A DNA stretch of 64,000 nt. Source: Psychrobacter sp. P2G3. Lineage in GTDB: Bacteria > Pseudomonadota > Gammaproteobacteria > Pseudomonadales > Moraxellaceae. Below, in pieces: positions 10,145 through 18,227 of this stretch. The notes under the pieces were generated by a model. The model did no database searches, was not told the origin of the DNA, and saw nothing but the letters and a program-made list of their open reading frames with translations. The stretch is taken from NCBI RefSeq assembly GCF_001593285.1, contig NZ_CP012529.1, positions 620,001 to 684,000 of the forward strand, read 5' to 3'. Within the stretch, counting starts at the first letter, position 1. Each line of letters starts with the position of its first letter. The translations under genes were made by a program, and so were the position numbers.

Positions 10145-10174
10145 AAAAACCCCGCTAATATGTGGGGTTTTTTT
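10145..10174 (+). terminator. Rho-independent terminator after small lipoprotein gene
   Basis: AAAAACCCC pairs with GGGGTTTTT across a short AT-rich loop and ends in a seven-base T run. It lies 14 bases after the stop codon of the 40-residue lipoprotein gene. The remaining bases up to the next gene are AT-rich with no feature I can name. Confidence 0.85.
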
Positions 10175-10485
10175 ATGCTGAAATTCATCTTAGTTTACGT
10201 TATCTTTATTACCAATAGTCTCGTTATAATAAAATTATAGGTGACCGTTAGCAGGTAATGTACTCACTGGCAAGAAGCGTTAGCAAAACGCCTATAGAGT
10301 TGAACAAATTTGGCTTTAAGTGTGTACGCAATCTTTCATGATAATAATCTGCTAGTCATGCATAATAGGGCTATTGTTTAGTACATCGATTAAAACAATA
10401 AATTAATCATTATAAAAACTATGATCTTCAGTGAAAAATGTGTTTTTTACTGAAGATCTTAAATTTATCTGTTATAGGAGTTTCT

Positions 10486-10977
10486 ATGAAAAATATAACT
10501 AAAGTAATAATGGCTGCAACCCTTACGGTAGGTACACTTGCTGCAGGCTGTCAAACCACAACGCCTAGCGTTATAGCACCAGTGACTCAGCCAATTACAT
10601 CTGAAGCTTTAAAAGCTCATAACTGGCAGCTTGTCGATGCCAAACGTACTAATGGCGAAAAAGTAACGCAGCTATTTTATAACCCATCTAAGCCGCTAAC
10701 CCTAAGTTTTTCTGAAGCCAACGGTAGCGATCGCGTTAGCTTTATGAACACTTGTAATAACATGGGTTCTGATTACAGTGTTGTAAATGGCAACGTAGTA
10801 TTGGGTAATGTTATATCTACTATGATGGCATGCCCTGAGCCACAAGCAAGTTTCGATACAGCAACGCTGGCGACGGTGCAAGGTAAATACAGCATTAATA
10901 ATAATGTAAACAATTTACCTATCTTGACTATTCGCAATGCTAACCAAGTTGCTTATTTTAAAGCGGTATCTAAGTAA
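10486..10977 (+). CDS. META/HslJ-domain lipoprotein
   Basis: This is a 163-residue predicted outer-membrane or periplasmic lipoprotein. The signal sequence MKNITKVIMAATLTVGTLAA leads to Cys22 in a lipobox (AAGC). The body matches the META/HslJ fold: WQLVDAKR at the start, SFMNTCNNMGSDYSV in the centre and a central MMACPEP, all typical of heat-shock protein HslJ-like domains. The function of this family is not well defined. The frame is open from an ATG at 10438, but GGAG seven bases before 10486 and the signal peptide fix the start at 10486. Confidence 0.85.
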   Translation: MKNITKVIMAATLTVGTLAAGCQTTTPSVIAPVTQPITSEALKAHNWQLVDAKRTNGEKVTQLFYNPSKPLTLSFSEANGSDRVSFMNTCNNMGSDYSVVNGNVVLGNVISTMMACPEPQASFDTATLATVQGKYSINNNVNNLPILTIRNANQVAYFKAVSK

Positions 10978-11069
10978 TCGCTCATTGAGCACTTAACAGT
11001 AACTTGAAATTATGGTGATAAATTATTGTTATCGTTATAAAAGTAAAGCCAAATAATTTATGACTATAG

Positions 11070-11104
11070 AGCGCCTCACTATATAATGTAGTGGGGCGTT
11101 TTTT
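11070..11104 (+). terminator. Rho-independent terminator after META lipoprotein gene
   Basis: GCGCCTCACTA pairs with TAGTGGGGCGT (one mismatch or wobble) and is followed by a run of T. It lies about 95 bases after the stop codon. Confidence 0.75.
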
Positions 11105-11259
11105 ATGGCATGATTATCGAGCTTATTGTTTTGATTATTCATGCATGAGTATCTTTTATATAAAAATATGCCATACATTCAGCTACCTTATAGTGTCTTT
11201 TTTTGACACTTAACCTATCAATAACTGCTCCTAGCCAGAATCTAACTGAGTGCCTCTTT

Positions 11260-12294
11260 ATGCTTACCTCCAATATCTCCCAGCGTTTACATAAAAAATG
11301 CCTTTCTATAGCTCATTCGACTATTACTCATACGAAAATCACTTTTAATATTACTATTAGTGTCGCACTCAGTATTTTTTTGACGGCTTGCAGTACCTTG
11401 CCAATGGATAAGGTTGCTCGCACGCCTACTAGCAGTACGGTTGTCAACCCACTAACGGCTAAGATGCCTCCAATAGATCGCGCGGGCCGTATTGCCTACG
11501 TGGAAGAGCAAGGCGCAGGATCTGCAAAAATCTCTAGTTTGTATACTATCAGTCCTGATGGTAGTGATAGACAGCTCATTGATGAGCTAAGCGGTTATAT
11601 ATATGCACCAGCATGGTCAGCTGATGGGCAGCTATTGGCTTATAGTAAGCAAACCCCACGTCAAAATCCAAAAATTTATATCTACGACGTCAGTAGCCAA
11701 ACCCGTAATCTGGTGGTGAACACTGAGGGCAGTAATCTATCTCCGTCCTTCTCATCAGATAAACAAAGGTTGCTCTATAGCTCAACGGTCGGTGGTAACG
11801 CAGATATCTACGAGATGCGCTTGGATAGCGGCGAAACTAGCCAGCTGACCACACTTCCTAGTACTGAGGTACAACCAAGCTACGCAAGCGATGGGCAAAG
11901 CTTCGTTTATACGAGTGACAAGAAAAATGCTGGACGACCACGCATATATCGCTATAACTTTGCGACTCGTAGCGCTACCCAAATCACCACAAAAGATTAT
12001 GCTGCCAGCCCTCAGCTCAGCAATGACGGCCAGCGTCTAGCGTATCTAAACGGTCGCCAAGCGGCGGTTATGACACTAGCAACTGGGCAAATTGTCAAAC
12101 TCGCCGAAACTGGTCTTGATGAGCCAGCACGTTTTTCGCCATCTGGACTGTATACCGTTTATCCCACACGCAACTCACAAATCGATGGTCAAAGTGGTGG
12201 TAGTATAGTCATACATTCGCTATCTGGCAGCACAAGCTATGCGATTAGTAGTAAAGCGGGCGGGGTGGTACGCTCACCCGTATGGAGTCGTTAG
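11260..12294 (+). CDS. TolB-like beta-propeller lipoprotein
   Basis: This is a protein of about 344 residues with an N-terminal hydrophobic segment that ends in a lipobox (SIFLTAC, Cys about 44), then a linker and four to five PD40/TolB-type blades. Blade signatures are SPDGSDRQLI, PAWSADGQLLAYS, PSFSSDKQRLLYSS, PSYASDGQSFVYTSD and PQLSNDGQRLAYL. Unlike true TolB (about 430 residues) it lacks most of the N-terminal D1 domain, and no tol-pal genes lie nearby, so it is a TolB-like protein rather than TolB. The frame is open from a TTG at 11203; ATG 11260 is preferred because it gives a shorter lead before the lipoprotein signal. Confidence 0.75.
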   Translation: MLTSNISQRLHKKCLSIAHSTITHTKITFNITISVALSIFLTACSTLPMDKVARTPTSSTVVNPLTAKMPPIDRAGRIAYVEEQGAGSAKISSLYTISPDGSDRQLIDELSGYIYAPAWSADGQLLAYSKQTPRQNPKIYIYDVSSQTRNLVVNTEGSNLSPSFSSDKQRLLYSSTVGGNADIYEMRLDSGETSQLTTLPSTEVQPSYASDGQSFVYTSDKKNAGRPRIYRYNFATRSATQITTKDYAASPQLSNDGQRLAYLNGRQAAVMTLATGQIVKLAETGLDEPARFSPSGLYTVYPTRNSQIDGQSGGSIVIHSLSGSTSYAISSKAGGVVRSPVWSR

Positions 12295-12354
12295 GCTTTA
12301 AAGAATAAAGTTAATTTTAAATAACTAATGCATGAAACAATTAGCGAGAAAAGT

Positions 12355-12516
12355 ATGGCGCACAAAAAGAAGAACGTCCGCAAAAAACTCTGCCCTGTCT
12401 GCGAGCGTGAATTTAGTTGGACCAAAAAGCTAGATAAAAATTGGGATAACATGGTCTATTGTTCAGATCAGTGTCGCCGAGTGAAGAAGTATGAAGGCTT
12501 AGAACATCAGAAGTAA
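12355..12516 (+). CDS. DUF2256 small zinc-ribbon-like protein, copy 1
   Basis: This 53-residue protein starts MAHKKKNVRKKLCPVC and carries two Cys pairs (CPVC near the start, C-x3-C in YCSDQCRR), with the DUF2256 core FSWTKKLDKNWDNMVYCSDQ. The Cys pattern suggests zinc binding. The frame is open nine codons upstream to ATG 12328, but the family starts at MAHKK. DUF2256 genes are often found near cryptochrome or photolyase genes in other bacteria; here the photolyase is about 31 kb away. A second copy lies 174 bases downstream. Confidence 0.85.
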   Translation: MAHKKKNVRKKLCPVCEREFSWTKKLDKNWDNMVYCSDQCRRVKKYEGLEHQK

Positions 12517-12596
12517 TGTAAAATTCAAGGTGGTTGTAGGCTGGCGCTTTTAGCTCAGCATCTTATATTTAAATAGCAAACTTTGTGCAATTGGCG

Positions 12597-12618
12597 TGTA
12601 GGGTGCGCCGGGCGCACC
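12597..12618. repeat. GTAGGGTGCG-type palindromic repeat
   Basis: GTAGGGTGCGCCGGGCGCAC contains the near-perfect palindrome GGTGCGCC/GGGCGCACC. A diverged copy (GGCGTAGGGTGC, then GCGCAGCAATTTTAAAA and TCTGTCTTAT) lies at about 13938-13990. Both precede a DUF2256 copy, so this segment was probably duplicated with the gene. Confidence 0.55.
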
Positions 12619-12690
12619 AATTTGAAAGTCTGTCTTATAAATTTATTCATAAATATCATGCAAAATTGTGAATAAGACAAAAGGAAAGCG

Positions 12691-12849
12691 ATGGCACATA
12701 AAAAGGTAAACTTACCGCAAAAAATCTGCCCCGTCTGCCAGCGTCCGTTTACATGGCGTAAGAAGTGGGAAAAGGATTGGGAGCAGGTGATTTATTGTTC
12801 GGAGCGTTGTCGGCGGGGAAGAGAAGCGACTAAAATACAAAGACGCTAA
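12691..12849 (+). CDS. DUF2256 small zinc-ribbon-like protein, copy 2
   Basis: This is a 52-residue protein, too short for most ORF cut-offs. It starts [20 protein letters not shown], then has [20 protein letters not shown] and a basic tail. It has the same Cys pairs as copy 1 (CPVC and C-x3-C) and fits DUF2256 even better around the Trp residues. AAGGAAAG lies just before the ATG at 12691. Copy 1, copy 2 and the decayed copy at 14067 form a small family within 2 kb, pointing to local duplication. Confidence 0.85.
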   Translation: MAHKKVNLPQKICPVCQRPFTWRKKWEKDWEQVIYCSERCRRGREATKIQRR

Positions 12850-12936
12850 TTTCTTTCAGGTTTATAAATACAGCTACCTTTCAAACGACATCATTAACAA
12901 ACAGCCGATATCACAACCAACCCGACCGAGACCTTC

Positions 12937-13611
12937 ATGAAATCAAAGCCGCCATCAAAGCCAACTTTTAAACTGTTAAGTCTCAAAAGCATCTACGACA
13001 ATAAAGTCCTGCCTTTATTAATTGATAAGGCCTGTGCATTAGACGTTGTGAGCGAGCAAAGAGCGCTTGTCGTCCCAAAAGCCCACGGCATAGTACTAGA
13101 GGTCGGTGTTGGCAGTGGGCTTAATGCCAGATTTTATATCCCACAAACCGTCAAACGAGTGATAGGCGTCGACCCGCACTTGCATCCATTGGCAGCAGAG
13201 CGCTTTGCTAGTGCAGGCATCGACTTTATCTCGCAGCCGTTATCCGCCGAGACTTTACCTCTTGAGGACAATAGCGTTGATAGTATCGTCATGACATTTA
13301 CCCTATGCTCCATCCCTAATCCTATCCAAGCGTTAAGTGAAATCAGACGCGTGCTAAAACCGACTGGCACCCTATATTATGCCGAACACGGCTTAGCACC
13401 GCAGCCCAAATGGGTCGGTAAAATGCAACAGCTCATCAACCCGGTATGGAAGCCGGTAGCAGGCGGCTGCCATCTTGATAGGGATATCGAACAGCTGATA
13501 TCGCAGGCGGGTTTTGAGGTATCGGGTCAGCAAGGATTTACTCAGGGCGTAAATATCGTGGGTTATCACTATTGGGGCGAGGCGACGGCTTCTATCCCCA
13601 AGTCGTCATAA
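12937..13611 (+). CDS. Class I SAM-dependent methyltransferase
   Basis: This 224-residue protein has a UbiE/Methyltransf_11 type fold: motif I VLEVGVGSGLNARFY (about residues 51-65), motif II GVDPHLHPLA, motif LPLEDNSVDSIVMTFTLCSI, and the post-motif region IRRVLKPTGTLYYAEHG. The substrate cannot be told from sequence. Related proteins include small-molecule and lipid methyltransferases. It starts 87 bases after the second DUF2256 gene on the same strand, and the intergenic direct repeat begins immediately after its stop. Confidence 0.85.
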   Translation: MKSKPPSKPTFKLLSLKSIYDNKVLPLLIDKACALDVVSEQRALVVPKAHGIVLEVGVGSGLNARFYIPQTVKRVIGVDPHLHPLAAERFASAGIDFISQPLSAETLPLEDNSVDSIVMTFTLCSIPNPIQALSEIRRVLKPTGTLYYAEHGLAPQPKWVGKMQQLINPVWKPVAGGCHLDRDIEQLISQAGFEVSGQQGFTQGVNIVGYHYWGEATASIPKSS

Positions 13612-13613
13612 AC

Positions 13614-13820
13614 TCGGCTTTCTTTGTAGATTAAAGTTATCTAAATGCCAAGCAAATAGTGGCAACAGATTGTCTAAACTCTCAAGCGTAAAAGCATCTA
13701 AAACCTAAAAAATAATAAGCAGCTATTTCCTGCTTTTTGCTCATATCTTGGTCGAAGCTTGCGACACCCAACGATTTTGAGTTAATAAGTTTGAGGTAGG
13801 GTGATGTTAGACTTGTCAAA
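13614..13820. repeat. Long intergenic repeat, copy A
   Basis: Two blocks recur in the same order and orientation at 16573-16952. Block 1 (13614-13748) begins TCGGCTTTCTTTGTAGATTA and ends TTTTTGCTCATATCT; most bases match the other copy, including CTAAATGCCAAGCA and GTGGCAACAGATTGT. Block 2 (13790-13820) contains TTTGAGGTAGGGTG and TTAGAC.TGTCAAA. The two copies bracket the LysR/ene-reductase gene pair. No ORF in it looks coding. Confidence 0.75.
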
Positions 13821-13879
13821 CTCTCGCAGAGAATGCAGACAAGACGTAACCCACCGATCATATATTATGCTAAGTTTAA

Positions 13880-13916
13880 ATGGAGAGTTACGCTCCGCTA
13901 ACCCACCCTACGCGAC
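13880..13916. repeat. GTAGGGTGGGTTAGCG-type repeat
   Basis: Read on the minus strand this is GCGTAGGGTGGGTTAGCGGA followed by GCGTAACTC, a small intergenic repeat type found in many gammaproteobacteria. A partial related piece, GCGTAACCCACC-like, is present at about 13845-13855. It is non-coding. Confidence 0.45.
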
Positions 13917-14066
13917 TATTTAAAGGAGTTTCCTTGCTAGGCGTAGGGTGCAACCAGCGCAGCAATTTTAAAAACATCTGTCTTATCAATGTGATGAAAA
14001 TCACCCTAAAATACCTGATTTATGCAGTAGCTTTAGACCAGTTCTACATCCGATGTGAGGAAAACC

Positions 14067-14154
14067 ATGGTATACAAAAAGCAAAACCTACTCTGTCTAT
14101 CAGCGTTCATTCACTTGGTTCAAAAAGTGGGAGAAGGATTGGGAACAATGTTAA
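14067..14154 (+). pseudogene. Decayed DUF2256 gene, copy 3
   Basis: In the frame ending at the TAA at 14152-14154 the peptide [16 protein letters not shown] is read, which matches [16 protein letters not shown] of the intact copy at 12691. The start region ATGGTATACAAAAAGCAAAAC matches the beginning of the intact gene but is in another frame, both Cys codons of CPVC are changed, and the frame stops before the second Cys pair. The gene is therefore frameshifted and truncated. Confidence 0.75.
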
Positions 14155-14249
14155 GGTAGCCAAGATTTAATAGGCCTCTAGGTAATACTCATTCTAAGTA
14201 GTATCGCTTATCAAAATTCCTATTACTCAAAAAAATTAACGCTTTGATC

Positions 14250-15134
14250 TTATAAATTCTGTAATTGTTCAATGATCCAGCGGTGAATGGGGCTGTCATT
14301 GGTACGAGGATGCCAAGCAGCTATTACTTTAAATGTTGGTGGTAACGCTTCTACTTCTAATTCTTTAACCTTATTGCTCGGCAATAACCTGGCTGGATAA
14401 AACGCAATCATGTCAGTGGTATGAAGAATATCTGGCACTGCTGAAAAACTTGGAACCGACATAACGATATTTCGTTTAAGCCCCCTTGCTGCGAACCATT
14501 GATCATGGGAGCCGCGCAAATTAGCACGTGAAGGCGACACTACCAGCTGAGGATAGGCGGCAATTTGTGCCAGTGTTAACGGCGCTTTTGCAAGCTCGTT
14601 ATTACAACCAGTAATGCATAAATGCTGCTCTTCAAGCAAAGTCACATAAGTCAGGTTATTAGGAATAAATTCTGGAAAAGTAATTAGTAGATCAAGTTCA
14701 CCAGCCGTAATCAGCTTATTGATATTGTCAGACGCAAAGTCGCGTACTATCAATTTTAGCTCAGGGGCGTCTCGCCTCGTTATCTTAAAAAGCTGTGGTA
14801 ACAGCGCCTGTGTCGCGTAGTCGGTAGCGCTAATCGTAAAGACGCCTTTATAGGTTTCTGGGGTAAATAAGTCAGGCTCTAACAGCGATTCTAACTGTTC
14901 TAATATATCGCTAATAGGTTGCTGAAGTGAGAGCGCTTTTGGTGTTGCCACCATGCTATTGCCTTGACGAATAAACAAGCGATCATCAAATAAATCACGC
15001 AACTTGCGTAGCTGCTCGCTAATGGCTTGCTGGGTTAAACCCATTTTACGGGCGACTTGTGAGAGGTTTTTTAAATCTAGCAAAGCATGCAACACTCTAA
15101 GCTGTTTAATATCCAGCCGACTGATACCATTCAT
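14250..15134 (-). CDS. LysR-family transcriptional regulator
   Basis: This is a 294-residue LysR protein: an N-terminal winged helix-turn-helix (RLDIKQLRVLHALLDLKNLS, VARKMGLTQQAISEQLRKLR, about residues 4-60) and a C-terminal periplasmic-binding-like effector domain (GVFTISATDYATQALLPQL onwards). It is divergent from the ene-reductase gene with 148 bases between, so it most likely controls that gene in response to an electrophile or substrate; the ligand is unknown. Confidence 0.92.
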   Translation of the reverse strand: MNGISRLDIKQLRVLHALLDLKNLSQVARKMGLTQQAISEQLRKLRDLFDDRLFIRQGNSMVATPKALSLQQPISDILEQLESLLEPDLFTPETYKGVFTISATDYATQALLPQLFKITRRDAPELKLIVRDFASDNINKLITAGELDLLITFPEFIPNNLTYVTLLEEQHLCITGCNNELAKAPLTLAQIAAYPQLVVSPSRANLRGSHDQWFAARGLKRNIVMSVPSFSAVPDILHTTDMIAFYPARLLPSNKVKELEVEALPPTFKVIAAWHPRTNDSPIHRWIIEQLQNL

Positions 15135-15177
15135 AATTGTATCTCAAACAAAAAATCGTTGTTTCTAATTGTATCTT
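15134..15177. promoter_or_regulatory. Candidate LysR operator in divergent intergenic region
   Basis: Two direct copies of TAATTGTATCT lie at 15134-15144 and 15167-15177, 33 bases apart (about three helical turns). Between them is the inverted repeat AAACAA-N7-TTGTTT (15146-15164), the shape of a LysR box. The site abuts the regulator's own start codon and lies upstream of the ene-reductase. Binding is inferred. Confidence 0.5.
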
Positions 15178-15282
15178 TAAAGCCCTAAGCTTATCAATAT
15201 TGCTTCAGTAAACCCTTAGTTATCAAAATCTATTAAGTGGTTCAAACAATAAGCTTATTTATACACTTTAAAAGAGAATTTT

Positions 15283-16425
15283 ATGGAACAATCTAATCCA
15301 AATACTAGCGCCTTATTTTCATCTGTAGCGCTTGGACCTTATACGGCCAAAAACCGTATTGTGCTGCCCGCATTGACACGCTCTCGTAGCACTCAACCAG
15401 GCAATATTCCTAACGAATTAATGGCAAGCTACTATGCACAGCGCGCATCAGCGGGATTTATGGTGACGGAAGGCACGCAAATTGAACCAAGAGGACAAGG
15501 CTATGCGTGGACGCCAGGTATACACTCGCAATACCAAATTGACGGCTGGAAGAAAGTCACACAAGCCGTGCACGCCAAAGGGGGTATTATCTTTGCTCAG
15601 TTGTGGCATGTTGGTCGCGTGTCTCACACCAGCTTACAACCAAACGGCGCACAACCTATAGCGCCTTCTGCTATTACTGCTGATAACGTGAAGGTATTCG
15701 TTGAAACTGGGCCCGGTGCAGGCGCTTTAGATGATCCAAGTGAGCCGCGTGCGCTGAGCACTTCTGAGGTTGGTGAGCTGGTCGATATGTACGCGCAAGC
15801 AGCACGTAATGCACTAGAGGCAGGATTTGATGGGGTTGAGCTTCATTGTGCTAACGGTTACTTAGTGAATCAGTTTATCTCTGAGCATAGCAATCATCGT
15901 GATGACCAATATGGCGGTTCGCTGCCTAACCGCTTACGCTTTTTAAAAGAAATAGTCGAAGCCGTCAGTGCCGTCGTGGGTGCCGAGCGTTTGGGGGTCA
16001 GATTTGCTCCCTTATTTGCTAGTACCAATGAGACTCGTGTTTACTTAGGTTTGGTAGAGTCAGACCCGCATACTACTTATGTTGAAGCGGTCAAAGTGCT
16101 CGAACAAGCGGGCATTGCTTACTTGTCAATTGCCGAAGCAGATTGGGATAATGCCCCAGATTTACCGGAAGCATTTTATCAAGCGGTCAGAGCTGAGTTT
16201 TCAGGCCGTATCATCTATGCTGGTAAATATACCGTTGAAAAAGCAGTCAACATCTTAGCAAAAGGCTATGGCGACTTATTTGCTTTTGGCCGCCCTTTTA
16301 TTGCCAACCCAGATTTACCTGAGCGCATCGCCAATGATTGGCCACTTAATGAAGTTGATCCCACCACTATGTATGGCGGCACTGACATCGGCTACAACGA
16401 CTATCCGTTTTACCAAAACACTTAA
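15283..16425 (+). CDS. Alkene reductase of the Old Yellow Enzyme family
   Basis: This 380-residue FMN-dependent flavoprotein is similar to NemA/OYE enzymes that reduce activated C=C bonds or nitro compounds with NADPH. It shows the TIM-barrel motifs of the family: GPYTAKNRIVLPALTRSRS at the N terminus, AQLWHVGRVSH, the pair GVELHCANGYLVNQFISEHSN with His and Asn contacting substrate, RYGG-like QYGGSLPNRLRFL, and the C-terminal FMN phosphate site FGRPFIANPDL. The LysR gene is divergent; a terminator follows the stop codon directly. NemA naming would be plausible but I leave the symbol open. Confidence 0.93.
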   Translation: MEQSNPNTSALFSSVALGPYTAKNRIVLPALTRSRSTQPGNIPNELMASYYAQRASAGFMVTEGTQIEPRGQGYAWTPGIHSQYQIDGWKKVTQAVHAKGGIIFAQLWHVGRVSHTSLQPNGAQPIAPSAITADNVKVFVETGPGAGALDDPSEPRALSTSEVGELVDMYAQAARNALEAGFDGVELHCANGYLVNQFISEHSNHRDDQYGGSLPNRLRFLKEIVEAVSAVVGAERLGVRFAPLFASTNETRVYLGLVESDPHTTYVEAVKVLEQAGIAYLSIAEADWDNAPDLPEAFYQAVRAEFSGRIIYAGKYTVEKAVNILAKGYGDLFAFGRPFIANPDLPERIANDWPLNEVDPTTMYGGTDIGYNDYPFYQNT

Positions 16426-16431
16426 AACAAT

Positions 16432-16458
16432 CGAGGCCAAGGAAGGCCTCATTTTTTT
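16432..16458 (+). terminator. Rho-independent terminator of the ene-reductase gene
   Basis: GAGGCC (16433-16438) pairs with GGCCTC (16445-16450) and is followed by ATTTTTTT. It starts seven bases after the stop codon. Confidence 0.85.
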
Positions 16459-16572
16459 GTTTTTAAATAGCGTGTGTTCTAGCCGTAAGCTGATGTGATA
16501 GTTGAGAGAGTGAGACTGTTTCTATAGAAGATATAGAATGTACTTATTGAGAAGGCTAGGATTTATAATTTT

Positions 16573-16952
16573 TCGGCTTTCCTTGTAGATTAAAACTATC
16601 TAAATGCCAAGCACATAGTGGCAACAGATTGTCCAAACACTCAAGTCCAAACGCTCAAGTCCAAAAGTATTCAAAACCTAAAAAATAATAGGCAGCCAAT
16701 CCTGCTTTTCGCTCATATCTGCTGGTCTATGCGAGGCATTGGCTAAGTAGGATAGCCGCTATCAGAAAATCCCCTTTAATGGATTTTCTCTTGCGTCCCT
16801 AAAATTGCAGTGCAATTTTTTAACGGGTCTCAGGGCTAACGGCAACATCCTATTTTTACAAGTATTGGTCGTTTTTCAATACTGATTAATTTTCTAAATC
16901 TAAATTTATTAGTAAGCTAATGTTTGAGATAGGGCGGTATTAGACCTGTCAA
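16573..16952. repeat. Long intergenic repeat, copy B
   Basis: Block 1 (16573-16720) and block 2 (16922-16952) match the two blocks of copy A at 13614-13820 in the same order, with an extra stretch of about 150 bases between blocks here. That extra stretch contains AAAATTGCAGTGCAATTTTTT, a hairpin with a T run. Copy B contains a doubled short motif (CTCAAGTCCAAA, twice). No coding function is seen in this 580-base gap between the ene-reductase and lipoprotein genes. Confidence 0.75.
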
Positions 16953-17006
16953 AAAGAAGCACTGCTTCTTTTCGACGGCTTTCAGGTTACACTCTTTTAA
17001 ACCTTC

Positions 17007-17858
17007 CTAAGATGGTCTTGAAAATTTAAAGAACTCATCGCTGTCTATTGAGCCGCTCTGATTGTTATCAGCTTCAATAGTAAGAGCAGTGTCACCAATA
17101 ACTCGTGCGTAACGCGTACGTGGTTCTGATAATCCAGTGCCATCGTTATCGTCATAGATCAGAGAAGTTGCTAACTGCTTAGTCGTAGGATCAATGGTGT
17201 AGTAACCCCATTCCATACCGTTTTCGGGGTTATTTACAGAGCCAGCTTCATCAACTTGGACATGGACATAAGTACCATTATCGAAGAAGGCTAATCCGAT
17301 TAGCTCATCGTCATCGGCATCATTGAAACTCCAAGACCCTAAAATCCCTTTAGGTTGGGTCTTTGAGAAGCTATAGGTCTCACTATTATCAATGACGCCA
17401 TCATTGTTTTCATCGACTTCGAGGATCAGTTTGCCGTTAGATACCTGAGCATGACGGTTGACGGAGTCTGACAATCCAGAGCTACCATTTTTATCAAAAA
17501 TAGGCGTAGCAGTTAGTTCGCCTGTACTATTATTGATGTTGTAATTACCCCATTCCATACCATTTTCAGGGTCACTCGTAGACTGACTACTATTGACTTG
17601 GACCTGTACATAAGCCTCGTCATCTATAAAGACAATCGTTGATAACTCACTACTACTATCGTCATTACTCCACGTTCCAACGATTTCAGTATTGATATCT
17701 GGTTGGTCTGGTTTTGGAGTATCTGGTTTATCAGGTTGTGAGGTATCTGGCTTATCAGGCTGTGACGTCGATGAACTGTCATTATCATCATTACATCCTT
17801 GTAAAAAGAATATAGCTGTCATGGCTAGTAGTGTTAATTTGAACGATTTCATTTTCAT
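17007..17858 (-). CDS. Lipoprotein with two tandem homologous domains
   Basis: This is a 283-residue lipoprotein: signal peptide ending in FLQGC, then a Ser/Asp-rich linker with PDKPDTSQPDKPDTPKPDQ repeats, then two similar domains of about 105 residues. Both begin V/ILGSWS or IVGTWS and contain DPENGMEWGNY or NPENGMEWGYY, and both end in an acidic DxNxDGxIDxxE-like stretch that could bind calcium. I do not recognise the family. AAGGAGAG on the minus strand sits very close to the ATG at 17858 and at better spacing from the third codon (17852), so MKSFKLTLL may be the true start. Confidence 0.75.
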   Translation of the reverse strand: MKMKSFKLTLLAMTAIFFLQGCNDDNDSSSTSQPDKPDTSQPDKPDTPKPDQPDINTEIVGTWSNDDSSSELSTIVFIDDEAYVQVQVNSSQSTSDPENGMEWGNYNINNSTGELTATPIFDKNGSSGLSDSVNRHAQVSNGKLILEVDENNDGVIDNSETYSFSKTQPKGILGSWSFNDADDDELIGLAFFDNGTYVHVQVDEAGSVNNPENGMEWGYYTIDPTTKQLATSLIYDDNDGTGLSEPRTRYARVIGDTALTIEADNNQSGSIDSDEFFKFSRPS

Positions 17859-18086
17859 CTCTCCTTGATTTAAAAATGTAAAATCTCAATTTCTATAACT
17901 ATTATGCCGATATACCTCCTTGTTTCTAACAGTTTGTAATGCTCATGCTATATAGTAGTAGTACTAATCAATTCAAATATATTCTTAACTATAAATATAC
18001 CAAAAATTTTTAAGTTAATCTAATCAGATAGCTGTTTTTATTGAATATTTATTAAAGTGTAAGTATTGAAATATAGGCGTCAAAAA

Positions 18087-18140
18087 ACCGCCACGTTTTC
18101 TAACCCAATGTTGCCAGAGGAGTAAGATAGAGGTGGCGGT
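18087..18140. repeat. Inverted repeat in gap before the nuclease-like genes
   Basis: ACCGCCAC (18087-18094) and GTGGCGGT (18133-18140) are perfect inverted copies 38 bases apart, in an otherwise AT-rich 369-base gap between the lipoprotein gene and the PD-(D/E)XK-like gene. The GC-rich stem stands out. It could be a terminator-like hairpin or a boundary of the accessory segment; I cannot decide. Confidence 0.4.
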
Positions 18141-18227
18141 GCTGTTACGGTTCATCACAGCTAAAGACGATAGTGCAAACAAGATTAATTAACGAGTTGA
18201 AGCCGTTATAAAGTATCAAGGTGAACT

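Noticed and set aside
13880..14170. 96-codon ORF through the DUF2256 relic
   Set aside because: It crosses an intergenic repeat and reads the decayed gene in the wrong frame; no ribosome site.
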